Shown piece after piece: positions 1-12,328 of a DNA stretch of 64,000 bases (position 1 is its first letter; every line of letters starts with the position of its first letter). Source of the stretch: Struthio camelus (taxonomy: Eukaryota > Chordata > Aves > Struthioniformes > Struthionidae); the NCBI RefSeq assembly GCF_040807025.1, contig NC_090944.1, forward strand, positions 114,222,738-114,286,737. Direction: 5' to 3'. The position numbers and the translations under genes were made by a program. Under the pieces are notes generated by a model. The model was given only the letters and a program-made list of their open reading frames with translations, ran no database searches and had not been told where the DNA came from.

Positions 1-289
1 AGGTGTCTTACCTCCTAAATGTAAATGGATGTTAATGGATGGTCAACGGTCTTTGAGAAGTTGGCCTCAAGTCCCGATTCTCTTTCCATAAGCGCAAATG
101 AAAAGCAGCCGTACCGAAGTCAGTGAAGTCACACTGCGGTGTGAAAGGAGAATTAGGACCAGAATGAAATGAGTTTGAGAGCCGAGGACAAATGCCTCTG
201 TACCAGCAGAAGTGGGGGAGGCTGGAGACTAGGTGGTCCTATGCTAGCAGGTGGTCATGGTGGTAGCAGTCACCATGATGATAATAGTG

Positions 290-420
290 GATGACTGTTA
301 GATGATTTGGTCTGACCTTCTGTGTATTGCAGGCCACTAACTTTCACCCAATAACCTTTCTTCTGAGCTCTGGGAGATAAGTAGGCGGAGCTGTGAGAGG
401 CAAGGACAAGTCTTGGACTA
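290..420 (-). mobile_element. CR1-like LINE 3' fragment, antisense
   Basis: 'tggtctgaccttctgtgtat' followed by 'tgcaggccactaactttcac' resembles the CR1 3'-end consensus seen in birds and turtles, read antisense. A C-run at about 448-458 follows. Short and diverged. Confidence 0.5.
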
Positions 421-1311
421 TGGTAATAGAGAAAGGTGACTATAAACCCCCCCCCCCCAGTTTTTGTAAGCAGTCCATTTGGGGAAGACACATTTACAAA
501 TAAGTAAGATTTAATGGAAAATTAATACCTTTAATAATTTAATAAATAATAAAAAAATAATAAATTTAATGCATGATATAAGGCAGCCGAAAGATCTTGA
601 GGTTCTCCTATCATATGGCTTAGAAGGATAGGTTTGGAGAGGAGGGCCGTGGCTCTGTCCTACTGATACCCTGTAGGAGAACACGCGATGGGGGAGAAGC
701 TGTGTCAGTGTGTAACCTCTCTGCTCCCTGCTCCCTTCATGGCTGCATCCTAAACACCAATACAACCAAAAACATAACAGAAATCCTGGAAAGTAAGGGA
801 AGAATCCTAAAAAGGCCCTGAATTAAACAGCACTCATTCAAGGGCCCAGTCCCATAATCCCAGTCAACAGGAAAAAAAAAATAGTCCTGGGACTATACTG
901 AAAGATAGTAACAGGCAGCCCTGATCTAGCTGCCTACTTTTTTGGAGATTTGCTGATGACCTCCTTAGGGGCAGGACTGAGGCCAAGCTGCTTTTACAAT
1001 ACCTCTTTTAAAGAGATGTACAATGGGCATTTAAAAAAGGGAAGAACATAGTGTTTAAACTACATTCAAATTGGGGATGAAACCTGCAAATGCTTAGACA
1101 TGTGCACACATATTTTAAGGGTACAGGGCATTCATGGAATAAATATATTTTTAGTATATAATAGTATTACTGTGACCTGTAATAATTATAAACCAAAAAA
1201 AACCCACAACTCGAGTGCATGTTTAACTCCCACACTCAACAATGAAAACAGTACAAAAACATCACACTTGCTGTGAAAGGTTTTTTTCATTTCAAGCACT
1301 CAGCCTAACAC

Positions 1312-1521
1312 ATGGCTGATTTACAGCCTGAGTTCAAGAGACTTGTGCAGACTACTAAGGAAATTGTTGAGGAAACTTTGGACCCTGAACACCCTCTTTT
1401 GCACAAAGTGCAAAGCAGCTGCAAAAAAGACCTACCGTATTTAGATGTTGCCTGCAAGTTTAGATATTCTCTTTGCTTTACAAGCAAAACAAAACAAGAA
1501 CAACAACGAAAAAACGATTAG
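1312..1521 (+). other. Unidentified 69-codon coding-like ORF or exon/pseudogene remnant
   Basis: The ORF reads MADLQPEFKRLVQTTKEIVE and onward with a protein-like, amphipathic composition, a HPLLHKVQSS stretch and DLPYLDVACKF before an A-rich, lysine-rich end. A tract ggtttttttcatttcaag just upstream could act as a splice acceptor. A second ORF at 1693-1881 follows after a stop-ridden gap. I do not recognise the family; a decayed retrocopy, an exon of an unknown gene, or chance are all possible. Confidence 0.25.
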
Positions 1522-4500
1522 CAAGCTGAGCCATCCCAAGACAAATCCTTGAATGATTAAATGGAAGCTGTTATGCCAATCTATGTCTGGTAGGAGTTGA
1601 TGACTAGTTTTCAGTAATCTGTCGTACGTCCAGTTTCTGCTACAACCAAGAAGATGATTTATCTAGTTGGTTAAAGTGAGGCAGTTGTGTGAATGGTACT
1701 AAAAGATGCATCCTCACCAAAGCCAGCAAGGAGAAGACTGAGTCTGATTTATGGTTTCCAAACAAGTCTTAGAACTGATCCTGCAATCCCAGCTCAAGGA
1801 AAACTCCCTTTTGCAGCCCTGGGCACAACTACAAATCCAAAGCAGAATGCCAGGCTTAGTTGTGCATTGCCCAATGTTTAACTGTGCCACAACACTGATG
1901 TCATTTGGAAGTGGAAGTGTGCTTAGCTAAACATTTCACAATTTTTCTGATACCAGGTGGAACATCTTAGTTTATGAAGGGGAAGAAATATCTCTGCATT
2001 AGTAAGGAAGCTCCTTTCCTCCCCAGAACATGGCAGGCATCTGCCTCATTAAAATGGGATGATACACCACGTTTTACTTTGATTAGCTTTCATTTATGGG
2101 AAAAATTGCTAAATTTAAATCTACATGATCTATACTTTTCTTTTATTGGAAACTGAGTCCTTAAAAAAAGGTGAATCTGTCCCTTAATGTGGAGCAATGT
2201 AGTACTAAATTCCTGTACAGAGCACAGCGAAGTCACAGTGAGATCTGCTGAGTACTCCTGACCAGCCTTTACATGAGCGTTTTATTTTTATGTCTTTACT
2301 TTCTCTCATATGCTGATTGACGGCTGATTGTGTATGACAGCCCCTTTTCTATATATAAGGGTAGCGCAGTCTTCAGTTAACTAGGTCCTTCCAAGGTTTA
2401 GATGAGAGCGGTTTTAAGCTAGTGCAAAACTGCCGTCCACACGCTGCTCACATGTAAAGTATCACTAAAAATCCTTCCGTGTTTATCTGCAAAAGCAAGC
2501 AGTCTCTTGAGAGGCTAACGAGGGGTTCCAGTCCTCTCCCACTGTGGGTGCAGCCCTGCAAAATTAATGGGGGCCGACGTCCTGCTGAACCTCACTGGTG
2601 CAGTATCAGAGAAGGGACTCCCACATCTGCTTTTAAATGGCTTGGTAAGTCCTAGCGAGACAAAAGTGCTCACTGTAAATAGCGACCTGCGCACTTGTTA
2701 GAAGTTGTTTTCACAAGACAGCTTTCTGTCCCCAGAAACCAATAGCAACATATCCTCGCGTGCACTAGGCAATATTCTGCTTCACCTAGCTGATCACCTC
2801 TGTTAAGCAGGATTTTCTCTGTTGTTTTTTTGCTGGTCCTGGAAGCCATAGCATAAGCAAGATCCTTTGTACTTATGCTCTGTACAAATAATGATTTGAA
2901 TAGTCCCATGAAGCGCTGACAAACAAGTATAGTGAAGTTATAAGGCAGAGACTTCCTAGTGTGAAAGCATACCTAGCTTAGAAAATCAGCCACTGGGTCT
3001 CATTTCTTTAGAACGGTTTTGTAACACCATCATACTCCTAAGTCTGCCTTACTCTCCCAAAATATACTCTCCTGCTTCTGCTCATGTACTGTAAAGAGGC
3101 TGAGACGCTGCGGCAGAAGACCATGGAACAAAATAAGCAACTAATAACAAGTGATAAACCAAACAGAACTGACCGGAACCAACCAACTAAAAAGTCCTTT
3201 TCTCCTGCAGCTGTCCTCGAGAATTGTCTTGGTTTTTATCTCTTTTCCATTAGTTCGCAAAATCCCTTTACATGTGGCAGCTCTCCTAGCTCCCTGCTCC
3301 AGTTTCTGCCGTCCTACTGCCGGTGCTTTGGGTCCAGTTCTATTTCTGCTTTCAGCGCTATTTCTTATTTGCTACAGTGGGAATTTAATTTGTATAAATG
3401 AAACAGAACTGATCCTTTTATTCCTCCTCTTTATATTTTACATTTTCACCATATGTAACAGTAAAAATGCCTGATGGGAAAGGCATTTCCTGTCAGTAAA
3501 TGACAAGCTGAGTACAGCTACAGAGATGAAAACTCTTCCAGCTGATCATTAAGCTACGAGAAAATGCTTTTCTTGTTGGTCATCATTGCTTATACGCAAG
3601 GTACATTAGCTAGCTCTGCTGCTGCAGTGCGAGTCACTCGAGGATGGAAGGCTTCCAGCAACGCTTCAGCCCTACGGCTTCGAACGCGTGGGAGGTCATT
3701 TGGGCACGCGGGACGGCGTGTGCAAATGGCCAGACACTAATCCCGCGCGTTCCTGTTGAAGTGCAGGAAGAAGAAAAAGGAGCTCTAAATGGTTTGTTAA
3801 ATCCCAGGCGTGTTAGAATCAGAGGGAAAAAGAATAATTAAAAAAACGATTTTCCGTCGAGGTGGTAACAAGATGCAGCGTAACTTCTTTTTGGCTAACG
3901 AGGCGCTCCTCCAAAGTCCACTATTGACGCAAACTTCAGTGTTAGCAGGGCGACAGAAGGCTCAGCTTTTGTTCTCCGAGTCTCTGTGCCCCCTTAAGGT
4001 TGTTAGGTTTTTACTTGTTTTAATACTTCAGCCCCTACTCGAATCCTAAGCCTTTGTAGTTTTAGAAAAATATAGTAACTGCTGTACCTCAAATATCTGT
4101 GAAAAATGAACTAATCAGCTCATACGTGTAAGAAAACTGCCAAAATAATGATCTTGACAAAAGACCACAATAGCATACCTTGTTAGGTGCTGTCATCCCA
4201 AATGCATAAGAAAAAATATATTACCCCAAGGACAAATTATAATATTTATAGAGGATAATTTTAGCTCTTTGCTGAACAGTAAGTCTCAAGTTCAGCAAGG
4301 CTTTTTGACTGGGACTATTTAGATGCGTATTTAATTACTATGCTGAATCTGAGCTTCTATTTGTCTGTTGAAAGATTGTCATGTTTTTTAGAGCTCTGTA
4401 TAAAACTCTTGCACATAAGGAAAAAAAATACCCAGAATCCTTGTGGGGGCTGCTATATACTACTGTGATACACAGATTGAATAGCAAGAATAGATAATAA

Positions 4501-4624
4501 CATATCTGGACAACATCCAGCAACAAAAGCCTCAGGTTTGAGACATACCTGAATGCTAATTAAAATTAGACATAAAAATAAAAGACAGCAGCCTTATACA
4601 TGATTTCCATTTGTGAATCTCAGA

Positions 4625-4795
4625 TACTTCATGCTAGAATGTAAATAGCATTATCTATTTCAACAGACTGGGAAACAGAGCCAAAGGAAGACGATCAAGT
4701 TATCCAAAATAATGAAGACCGAATAAGGAGCCCTGTCATTTCCTCACTCCCAGCTCTGTGGGCAGCACTCTCCTAATCTGCCCTGTTAACAGCTA
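4625..4795 (-). mobile_element. MIR-type SINE, antisense
   Basis: 'agactgggaaacagagccaa' with 'gatcaagttatccaaaataa' and 'tcactcccagctctgtgggc' follows the MIR core in reverse orientation. Diverged. Confidence 0.6.
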
Positions 4796-7268
4796 TTTCA
4801 AGTACAGGAGGACTAAAAAGATAACGGTATGGCAAAAATGATCATAATCACGGTTGGCTGGAAGAGACAGGGTGACAAACCCCAGTTATGCACTTAAGTT
4901 CCCTGTGCAGTAAATGTGAGTAAGCTGCAAAAGCCAGGAATTCAGAGCCACCAGCCCCCTCCGTGAGCTGGCCAGGAACACCAGAGACGGACGCGGTCTG
5001 AAATCCCTCCTCCCTCCCCTGCTGTCTACTTGCAGCAGGGAGCTAGGCATCATTGTGACTGGGGATTCGTGACCCCAGCTTCCCTTCTAAACTTAGACTT
5101 CTGCAAAGCACCCTGCAAGGACTGATTTTTTTTTCTTTTCTTTTTTAAAGCCCATGAGGGAGAGCACTGGCTCTGAAGGAAAAGGTCTGAGTTTGGTGTC
5201 TGCCTCTGGTGAAGAGGGATGAAACTCATGTCCCCCCTTCCCGAGGAGAAATCATCTAACCATATAAGTGTAAGCTGTGCTGTTTGGGGTTCCTCTTGAC
5301 TTCTGCTGAAGCTATGCCGTGATGAACTGAAGAGCTGGTTAGACAGCAAACCCAATGGCGCATGACTCTATAGCCTCAGGGCGAGGACATGCCCTGGAAA
5401 AAGGGCGTCCTGGAGCCTGCTTCTCTCTCTGTGTGAGCTTTTCACTTCAGATAGTCGCTGGACAAAAGGCAAAGCCTACGCAACTGTGGATTTCATTCGC
5501 CGTTGGACTAACAGTTACATGAGCATCCCAAATGGGTGCCATGAAACTCTGCGTCTTCTCCGGCGGCCTGGTCCGCAGCCTCCCGCGCTCACAGAGCGGA
5601 GCCGGGATCCGGGCTAGTGGTCCCGTCAGTGGCACGCTTCGGTGTTCGCAGTTAGCGCAGTGTAATTTTAAAACTACACGCAGTCCTGTTGGTTTCACTT
5701 TACTTACACTTTGTTCTTATTATCTGGGCAAGTTACTGTACAGTTGAAGCCAAAAAAATAAAGCAGCAAAGATAAGAGGCTGAAAGTTAAGATCACTCAT
5801 GCGTTCTTTTCGTGGTAAGTCACATGCAAAGTAGGTGAGAGGACAAAAGATAAGCAGAGCGAAAGCTGCAATGACAGCCTTGATTTTGAATCTCTGGTAG
5901 ATCGTAAACCTGTGTTGCACATTTTTGTCATTTAAAATGGTGTTTGTATCGAAATCGATGTTTAATAATTAGAAATGTGTGTTTGTAATTATTATGGTAA
6001 GTTATGGAATAGCTTCTCAGGCCGACGGGAAGAGCAGTTACAAGTATCACTTATGATACTAACTCCCAAAGTATTCTTCAGACATGCACGGTCCCAAGTG
6101 AAGTCAATGTGGACAGGCAATTTTTACAGGGGGCACTGGCATGCGTGTCTTCGTGTGTAACGGCATGATGATGCCGTAACGTATCCGAAATATTTGTAAC
6201 TTCTTGCAGTAAAAAATATACATATTATGTCGCTCTCCTTCTCTCACCCTCGGTGTTTACCTGGTGGATTACAAGACTACAGACCACAACTGTGTCAGTC
6301 CACCTAAGCTGAACCTACAGCTTCAGCAAGTAACTTCTAAACCTATCTTTCAAGTCAGTTCCACAGGGGAGTTCGGTACGCTGACAACCACCGCGACGAG
6401 ATGCTGATTCTTCTTAGTCACTTGGGGCTACATTTATCTCTCATTGAAGTCGATGGAAATCGCTCCGGTGACTTCCTTAACAGTTGGATCAAGTGGTAGT
6501 ACTTGCTTTCATCAGCGAACAGTTTTGTACGCATAAAGCCATTGACCAAGTTCAGTATGAATCTGTAACTGCGCTCACAAACAAAAATCTGGCATTTATT
6601 TACATGATGGAAAGGGTGGCGAGGGGAAAGAGGAGAGGAGGATCTGTGAAGAAAGAGCTTTTCTTGCCATAAAATGAATGGGAATATAAGGACCCCTTAA
6701 CAGAGATGCAATTTACACCCGCCAGGAGAGCGGTTAACACATCAGGCCTATCGTTTTGCTTGATCAGTGGAACGAGTGATTGTGCTTTATTCAGTCTTTT
6801 TTAAGATGTGATCCTTTCATATACGGGATCTCGAATGTGGGATCTTTTTTCTTTGTTTGTTACTATCTGGATGTATCCAAACAGCTCAGAAAGTGTAATT
6901 ACAGGCTGTTGTGCTTAGCCAGCTGCGATGCCAGTACGCAAAGACGATCTGACTACAAACTAAAAAAAAAGAAAAGAAAGGCTTCAGGAAAAGGAAACTG
7001 TAGAGATGGTTGGCTGGGCCAGAGTCAGTGCTCTCTCTCTGGCTGAGAGAGTAGATAGCTGTACTGCTTGCCCCCCCCAAACACTCCAAAAGCGCTGCAT
7101 ATGACAACAAGAATTCACTAAATTCTGGAGCGTCTGATTTAGTAAAGCTCCACTAAAGCTCATGGTACTTTTGGACAGGGGAATTTGGTCCTGAAATACA
7201 CATCTTGCTGCACCCACTGGCAACTATGTTACCATGTTGCAAGTGGAGAAACAAAAAGTAAAATGACA

Positions 7269-7298
7269 GAAAGTGAAAGAGCAAACTGAAATGACTCA
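7269..7298 (+). promoter_or_regulatory. IRF motif plus AICE2-like composite site
   Basis: GAAAGTGAAAG at 7269-7279 fits the IRF pattern GAAANNGAAA. GAAATGACTCA at 7288-7298 fits the BATF-JUN/IRF composite AICE2. The site lies 4.8 kb upstream of the ATF3 promoter in a purine-rich stretch (about 7240-7690), which raises the chance of random matches. Confidence 0.35.
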
Positions 7299-10200
7299 TT
7301 TAAACTCGGGAAGCTGAAGAGGCAGGCGCAGCAGGACCAAGGGGAGAAAGCCTCTGGAAGAAGGGCACAGAAAGGGGGATGGCAGAACCCACGGACACCG
7401 TGAGGAAAAGAGAGAGAAGGGAAAGGAGGAGAGCAGAGCGGCAAAAGAAAAGGAGAAGTTGCTGTTTGAAGGAAATAGGAAAGGGAGCTATTATTGAAAC
7501 AGAGCAAAAGAGATGAGGAAAGCAGAGAAGGTCTGAAAAGGAGACAACAAAGGGTTAAATTGATTGAGAAGGGATATCAGACAGTGATGGTGACAAGCAG
7601 TAAGGACAGAAATGTGAACTGAGGAGAGAAAAGCAAGGAGCAAATGAATCTTCTCTTCAGCATTAAAGAATAAAAGAAGTTAAAGTTGCGCCCTTATTGG
7701 CAGCTAATTTCCCTCTGCAAGGCACATGCCCATCCACTCGAGCAGTATTAAATATACCAAGGTAGCAGTGTTTGCCATGCAGGCTCTGTTAATATCTGTC
7801 CTCTTAACTCCGTGGCTTTTAACTCCCTTCGGTTTTTGTGGCTCTTAATGCTTCCCAGTAGAGGTCCAATGCTTCCATGGTGAATTTGATCCCAGCTACT
7901 ATACTATATACATATATATTTTTTTTTTTAAATCACCTTTTGGGAGACCCTTGGAAGCAGTCCACAGATGCCCAAGGAGTCCCCAGGCAGCAACCTGAAA
8001 AGCCCTGGGCTGGATGGGAGCTACTGCTGCTGCTTCTACCACAGAATAGTCCCTTCGCTCAAGCAGTAGCAACCTCAACTTTGGAAAACATAGTCCCAAG
8101 TTTCATCACTGCTGATGGTCTGGTCAAATGTCAAACTAGTCTGAGAACTAGCGTGTGTTTTGAGGAACAGGGGTATCTTACCGCATAGGTTCAGAACTGG
8201 ATGTACGGCAGAGCACAAATCATGGCAGAAGTTAATTCTCACCACGGAAATATCGAATACCTCTCCTTGGCAGAGAGTTTAATTTTGTGCTGGTTTTGCA
8301 ACACGGTACATCGGAGTTCCAGAACGCTCTTTCTCATATGTGTGCCATGGAGGGAAACACTGGACCCACCAGGGCTACAGTAATACAACTAAAACCACTG
8401 AGCACACAGGGAGACCGATTTTACTCAAGATATCCCTACACGTTTAATGTACATTTCGTTGCATGTTCCCCAGACCAGATGGGTTTAGTGGAATTGTATG
8501 ACCATAAAACCACACAGGATCTGGATTTTATGGTGTTATTTCGACTGAGATTGTACAGTTTCATAAATTTTAAGACAAGGGAGAGCAGAAAGCTTTCATG
8601 GTGAGGGTGCAAATCCATTGCTTAGCAGCTCTGTAGAGAACCACATTTTAGTCTTAACCAAATCCCCGCAGTGTCTGAAGCAGCGTGAAGGGATGTGGAG
8701 GCAGGATGTGGTCAGGAAAAGGTAGAGGCAGGAGTGCGCTCCTCTCCCTGCGCGGGCTGCAAGGACAACACCATGGGGTGCTCCTCGGGGTGGTGTTTTC
8801 TCCACCGAGAGAAAACCCAGTAGCTGTCCGTGCTCTGGTGAGGAGCTGCTGTGCCTGGCTCCAGGGAAGGCAGGAGTAATTAACACTGACTTCGTGGCTG
8901 CGAAATGGTTGCTGTTTCGGCAGGATTGTCCCCTGAAGTTTCTGGTAGCAGCAGACAAATGAAAGAGAAGAGCATTGGTAAACGTTTAGAGGGAGGCAAA
9001 TGAAAGGTATTTAAAGCCATGTTGCAAAACGAACCTGGCGAAGAGCATTAGAGCGTCTGGTGGCTCCACTGTTTAGCTTCCTGATATTCTTTATAGTTAT
9101 ATGTAACTTCTGGGAGCTGGAGTCGGACCCTACATCTTTACTGAGTCAAGTTAGCTTTGGGAGCAGGATCAAACCTATGGGATACACTGGAACTTAGCTT
9201 ATTTTTCCCTGTGGTTTCATTTTCTTTTTTTACAGAAGAATTTCAAGCCAGGACATGTTTCAGTGGCCTAATCTTAAATGCGCACAGGAACAATCTCTCT
9301 GTTTGTTTTGCAGGGAGGAGCTCTCTCATTTCAGAGGCAGTTGAAGAATTAACACAACTGTTTTACTGTCAATTTCTAGTTCCAAACGTAGCTCATTGTC
9401 AATAATGGTACCAGCAGTAATGAAGAAGTGTTGTATAGAAAACAAACGTATCGGTTTAGTCTTGTGTAACACAGTACTATTTCAAAAACTCAGTAATCAT
9501 CTGCCTACTTGGTGCAGTGTTGTGATTGTTCGGCAAATGTTAGTGACCCTTAAACAACAGGATAAGAGTACTTATTTTCCAAAGGTACTTCTAACCACAT
9601 AGAAGGAGGGAATTGCTTTTTTTTCACCTTTACTATTCTGTGGCATTGCTCTACTTAGCTAAAAATACTCTAAGTTTCCATTTATGATACAGCTAGTAAA
9701 ATAAGAATGGACAGTTGCTAAATCTTCTCTGTCAGAATTACAGCAAGCACCTGGTCATGACCACTAAAACTAATGTTGCTAAACCGTTTCCACAATAACT
9801 TCATGCTCAGAACTTTCCAACCAATTATCTTTTGAGATGAAATTTTCCACATTTGGCCTCCTTCGGGAGTAATACTTTTTCCTTTGGGTTTGAGAAAAAT
9901 GACGCCAGCTGTTTTCGAGTGGGGCATGAATGGTAAAATTATGCCTTTGTAGTAATAAAAATTTCACAGACTGTACCAAGCTGAAAAGCAAAACTTGCTC
10001 TAGACCCCTGTGAAGAGCAAAGTTTTTGCCTGGAATTGTATTTGCCATTGATTTACATAGATTAACAAAGATAAGATAATAAACATGTTTTGAAAGAGCT
10101 GAGATTGATTTATCTATAGGCGAGTACTTGAGCCTACAGCTAGAAAAGCCTATAGTTTGCAAGAGTTGCAAACTGAGGGCTGCCAGGTAGGTCAGAGGAG

Positions 10201-11614
10201 CTCATTACGGCGTCCTCAAAGTGCCTTTCATCGTTTGAGGAGAGCAGGGAACAACTGTACCTACTGCAAGAGGAAAGCGAACATCGTTAGTCCAAGCTCT
10301 CTTTTCCTTTCCCACCAGATTTTCTTTCCTTTTTTTTTTTTTCTCCAAAGCAGACAATGAAGTATAAAATAGTGTTAAGATTGTGAAGTTGAGCATGCAA
10401 GCGTGGTGCCATTTAAAAAGCTAAGACTGCTATTCATGTCTATGCGACCAATGTACACACATTTAGGTATTTACATGCGTACACAGGCAGTCACACACGG
10501 AGGGGAGATACAAACCCACGGACGTTACATCAACTGGAATGTAATACCCTTGTTAAAATGCTCCAAGCAATTAGTACATCCCAGAATAAACAACTGGAGA
10601 CATATTATCATAATACAGCCTCATTGAACTTTATGAAATTGATTAACTTTTTGGAACACTGTTGTTCAGGGTATAAGTTGTAGCTATAAATAAATGTATC
10701 AGTTAATACAGTTAGGACATCCTCAAGCTTTTAAATGTCCTGATCTTTCCGTACTTGGTACATAAGAAAGAGACCTGAAGACTTTGTTAACGGCCGTTTT
10801 TGCACCTCTGGAATATGCTTGTGTTGGATAACAGCGTGGGTGCATCTGCCCTTGCAAGCGTTGTGCGCCTCCTTTGGGCAAGCGTTTCTTTGACAGATCT
10901 ATGTTCCAGCACTTTGGGGGCTGGTGGAGGCAATTTCTGTTGTTTAACGAATCAGGAAGCTACGAAAACAGAACAGAACAGAACAAAACCCCCTTCACCA
11001 CAGCCAACACCGCCATGCTTCCCTGTCTCCTACGGCGGACTCTTTGGTTTTCCCTGAAAGCATAAGGACATCGTGAGCTGACGTGTTTTAAGAAAAGGAT
11101 TTTTTGTTATTTGTTATTAGCTTCCTGTCATGCCATTGAATGGGTCTTTCCTCCTCAGGGTAAAAAGTGAAGTCGTCCTCTTCCACATGTAAACTGAACT
11201 TTTCGCTGACATTTGAAGCAGGACGGGGAGAAGGATGCGTGGGAGGAGGGGAGGGCTGAGCAATTTTTCAGTGAAGTAGGATCACATTTTTCAGCCCTTT
11301 TGAAAAAAATCTTCCCTTATTTTCACTTTCTCTAAGTGTGGTGAAAGGCTCTTTGGCTCGTTCTGGATCAGCAGAAGGCGTCCCACCCGCCGAAAGACGC
11401 CCCCCGACTGGCGGGGGAAGGATGAAAGCAGGACGGGAGAAGCGAAGCGGGAGAGCGCTCGCGGGGCCGGCGGAGCGCACGGGGCCCCCCCGCTACCGCC
11501 GCCCGGCCCTCCCGGACCCCGGGGCCGCCCCGGGCGCCCCCTCCCCTGCCTTCCTCTCCCCTGCTCGTCCCGTCGCTCGCGGCCCGGCACGCAGGTGCGG
11601 GGCGACCATCCGGC

Positions 11615-11879
11615 GGCGCGGCGCGGCGCGGCGCGGCTCGGCGCGGCGCGGCTCGGCGCGGCGCGGCTCGGCTCGGCGCGGCGCGGCTCGGCTCGGCACG
11701 GCACGGCACGGCTCGGCTCGGATCGGCGCGGCTCGGCTCGGCACGGCTCGGCTCGGCTCAGCGCGGCACGGCTCGACTCGGCTCGACTCGACTCGGCTCG
11801 GCTCGGCTCGGCTCGGCTCGGCTCGGCGCAGCTTGGCTCAGCGCGGCACAGCACGGCGCGGCACGGCTCGGCGCGGCTC
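11615..11879 (+). repeat. 53-unit pentanucleotide array, GGCNC type
   Basis: Every fifth base keeps the same phase for 265 bases with no insertion or deletion. Units are GGCGC, GGCTC and GGCAC, with a few GACTC, GATC-type and GGCTT/GCAGC-like variants. It ends about 265 bases before the predicted ATF3 start of transcription. Because 5 is not a multiple of 3, all frames stay open, which explains the arginine/alanine/glutamate/proline-rich ORFs predicted on both strands. Confidence 0.95.
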
Positions 11880-11910
11880 GCTCGTCTTATGGTGCGCGCT
11901 CCGTGCCGCG

Positions 11911-11930
11911 CCGGGCCGGGCCGGGCCGGG
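11911..11930 (+). repeat. (CCGGG)4 pentanucleotide repeat
   Basis: Four perfect CCGGG units followed by degenerate CCGAG/CCGTG/CGGAG units, between the large array and the ATF3 core promoter. The same family occurs as (GGGCC)n near the BATF3 start codon. Confidence 0.9.
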
Positions 11931-12058
11931 CCGAGCCGTGCGGAGCCGTGCGGTGCGGTGCCGCCCCGCCCCCGGGCCGGCGGGGCCGCCTTGCATCACC
12001 GCCGCGGGCCCCCGCGCCCCCCCCGCCGCCCTCTCTCCCGCGGCGGCTATTAATAGCA

Positions 12059-12066
12059 TGACATCA
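12059..12066 (+). promoter_or_regulatory. ATF3: CRE/ATF-like site TGACATCA in the ATF3 promoter
   Basis: TGACATCA sits 54 bases before the TATA box, about 80-90 bases before the predicted start of transcription. The human ATF3 promoter has an ATF/CRE site at nearly the same distance, through which ATF3 and ATF4/JUN-type factors act on the gene. This copy lacks the central CpG of a consensus CRE (TGACGTCA). Confidence 0.7.
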
Positions 12067-12112
12067 GCCCGGGACTCGCCGCCAGAGTAAATACCAGCGC
12101 TGCCCACTCGGC

Positions 12113-12120
12113 TATATAAG
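12113..12120 (+). promoter_or_regulatory. ATF3: ATF3 TATA box (TATATAAG)
   Basis: TATATAAG followed by a G run, inside the CpG island and just upstream of the predicted exon 1. ATF3 is known to have a TATA-containing inducible promoter. A start of transcription near 12143-12150 follows from the usual spacing. Confidence 0.8.
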
Positions 12121-12143
12121 GGGGGTGATGCAACCGCGGCGAG

Positions 12144-12328
12144 AGGCAGAGGCGCGGCGAGCGGTGAGCGGGCGCTGCTCTCCCGGCGGCGGCGGAGCAG
12201 CAGCAGCAGCAGCAGCGCGGACGGCGGAGCGCGGACTGCCGCGGCCGGGGCAGCGCCGCGGGGCAGGCGCGGAGCCCGCTCCCTCCGGACCCTCCCGGGG
12301 CTGGGAAACCGGCGGCGGCGGCAGAGAG
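12144..12328 (+). other. ATF3: ATF3 noncoding exon 1 (5' UTR, predicted)
   Basis: The start is predicted about 30 bases after the TATA box at 12113-12120 and is not seen directly. The end is the donor AG|GTAGGT with GT at 12329-12330; a second possible donor is GTGAGA at 12333. ATF3 is known to have a noncoding first exon followed by a long intron, which fits the acceptor four bases before the ATG at 16561. The exon is very GC-rich, with a CAG-type run near 12200. Transcript data would fix both ends. Confidence 0.7.

Larger units (their letters stand above)
1..11340. other. Intergenic region upstream of ATF3
   Basis: AT-rich with repeat remnants near 290-420 and 4625-4795. Small CpG-richer patches occur at about 3640-3740 and 5545-5650 without a recognised promoter. 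A purine-rich tract spans about 7240-7690. A perfect AP-1 site TGAGTCA lies at 9142-9148. No exon of the neighbouring gene expected from synteny (NENF) was recognised. Confidence 0.6.

Noticed and set aside
8596-8958. 120-codon minus-strand ORF
   Set aside because: Mixed-composition product with no domain, not supported by promoter or splice signals.
9779-10171. 130-codon minus-strand ORF in AT-rich sequence
   Set aside because: No recognisable domain; part overlaps sequence resembling the short dispersed hairpin elements.
11531-11545. GC-rich CTCF-core lookalike upstream of ATF3
   Set aside because: Only the GGGGGCGC part matches; the 5' half of the motif does not.
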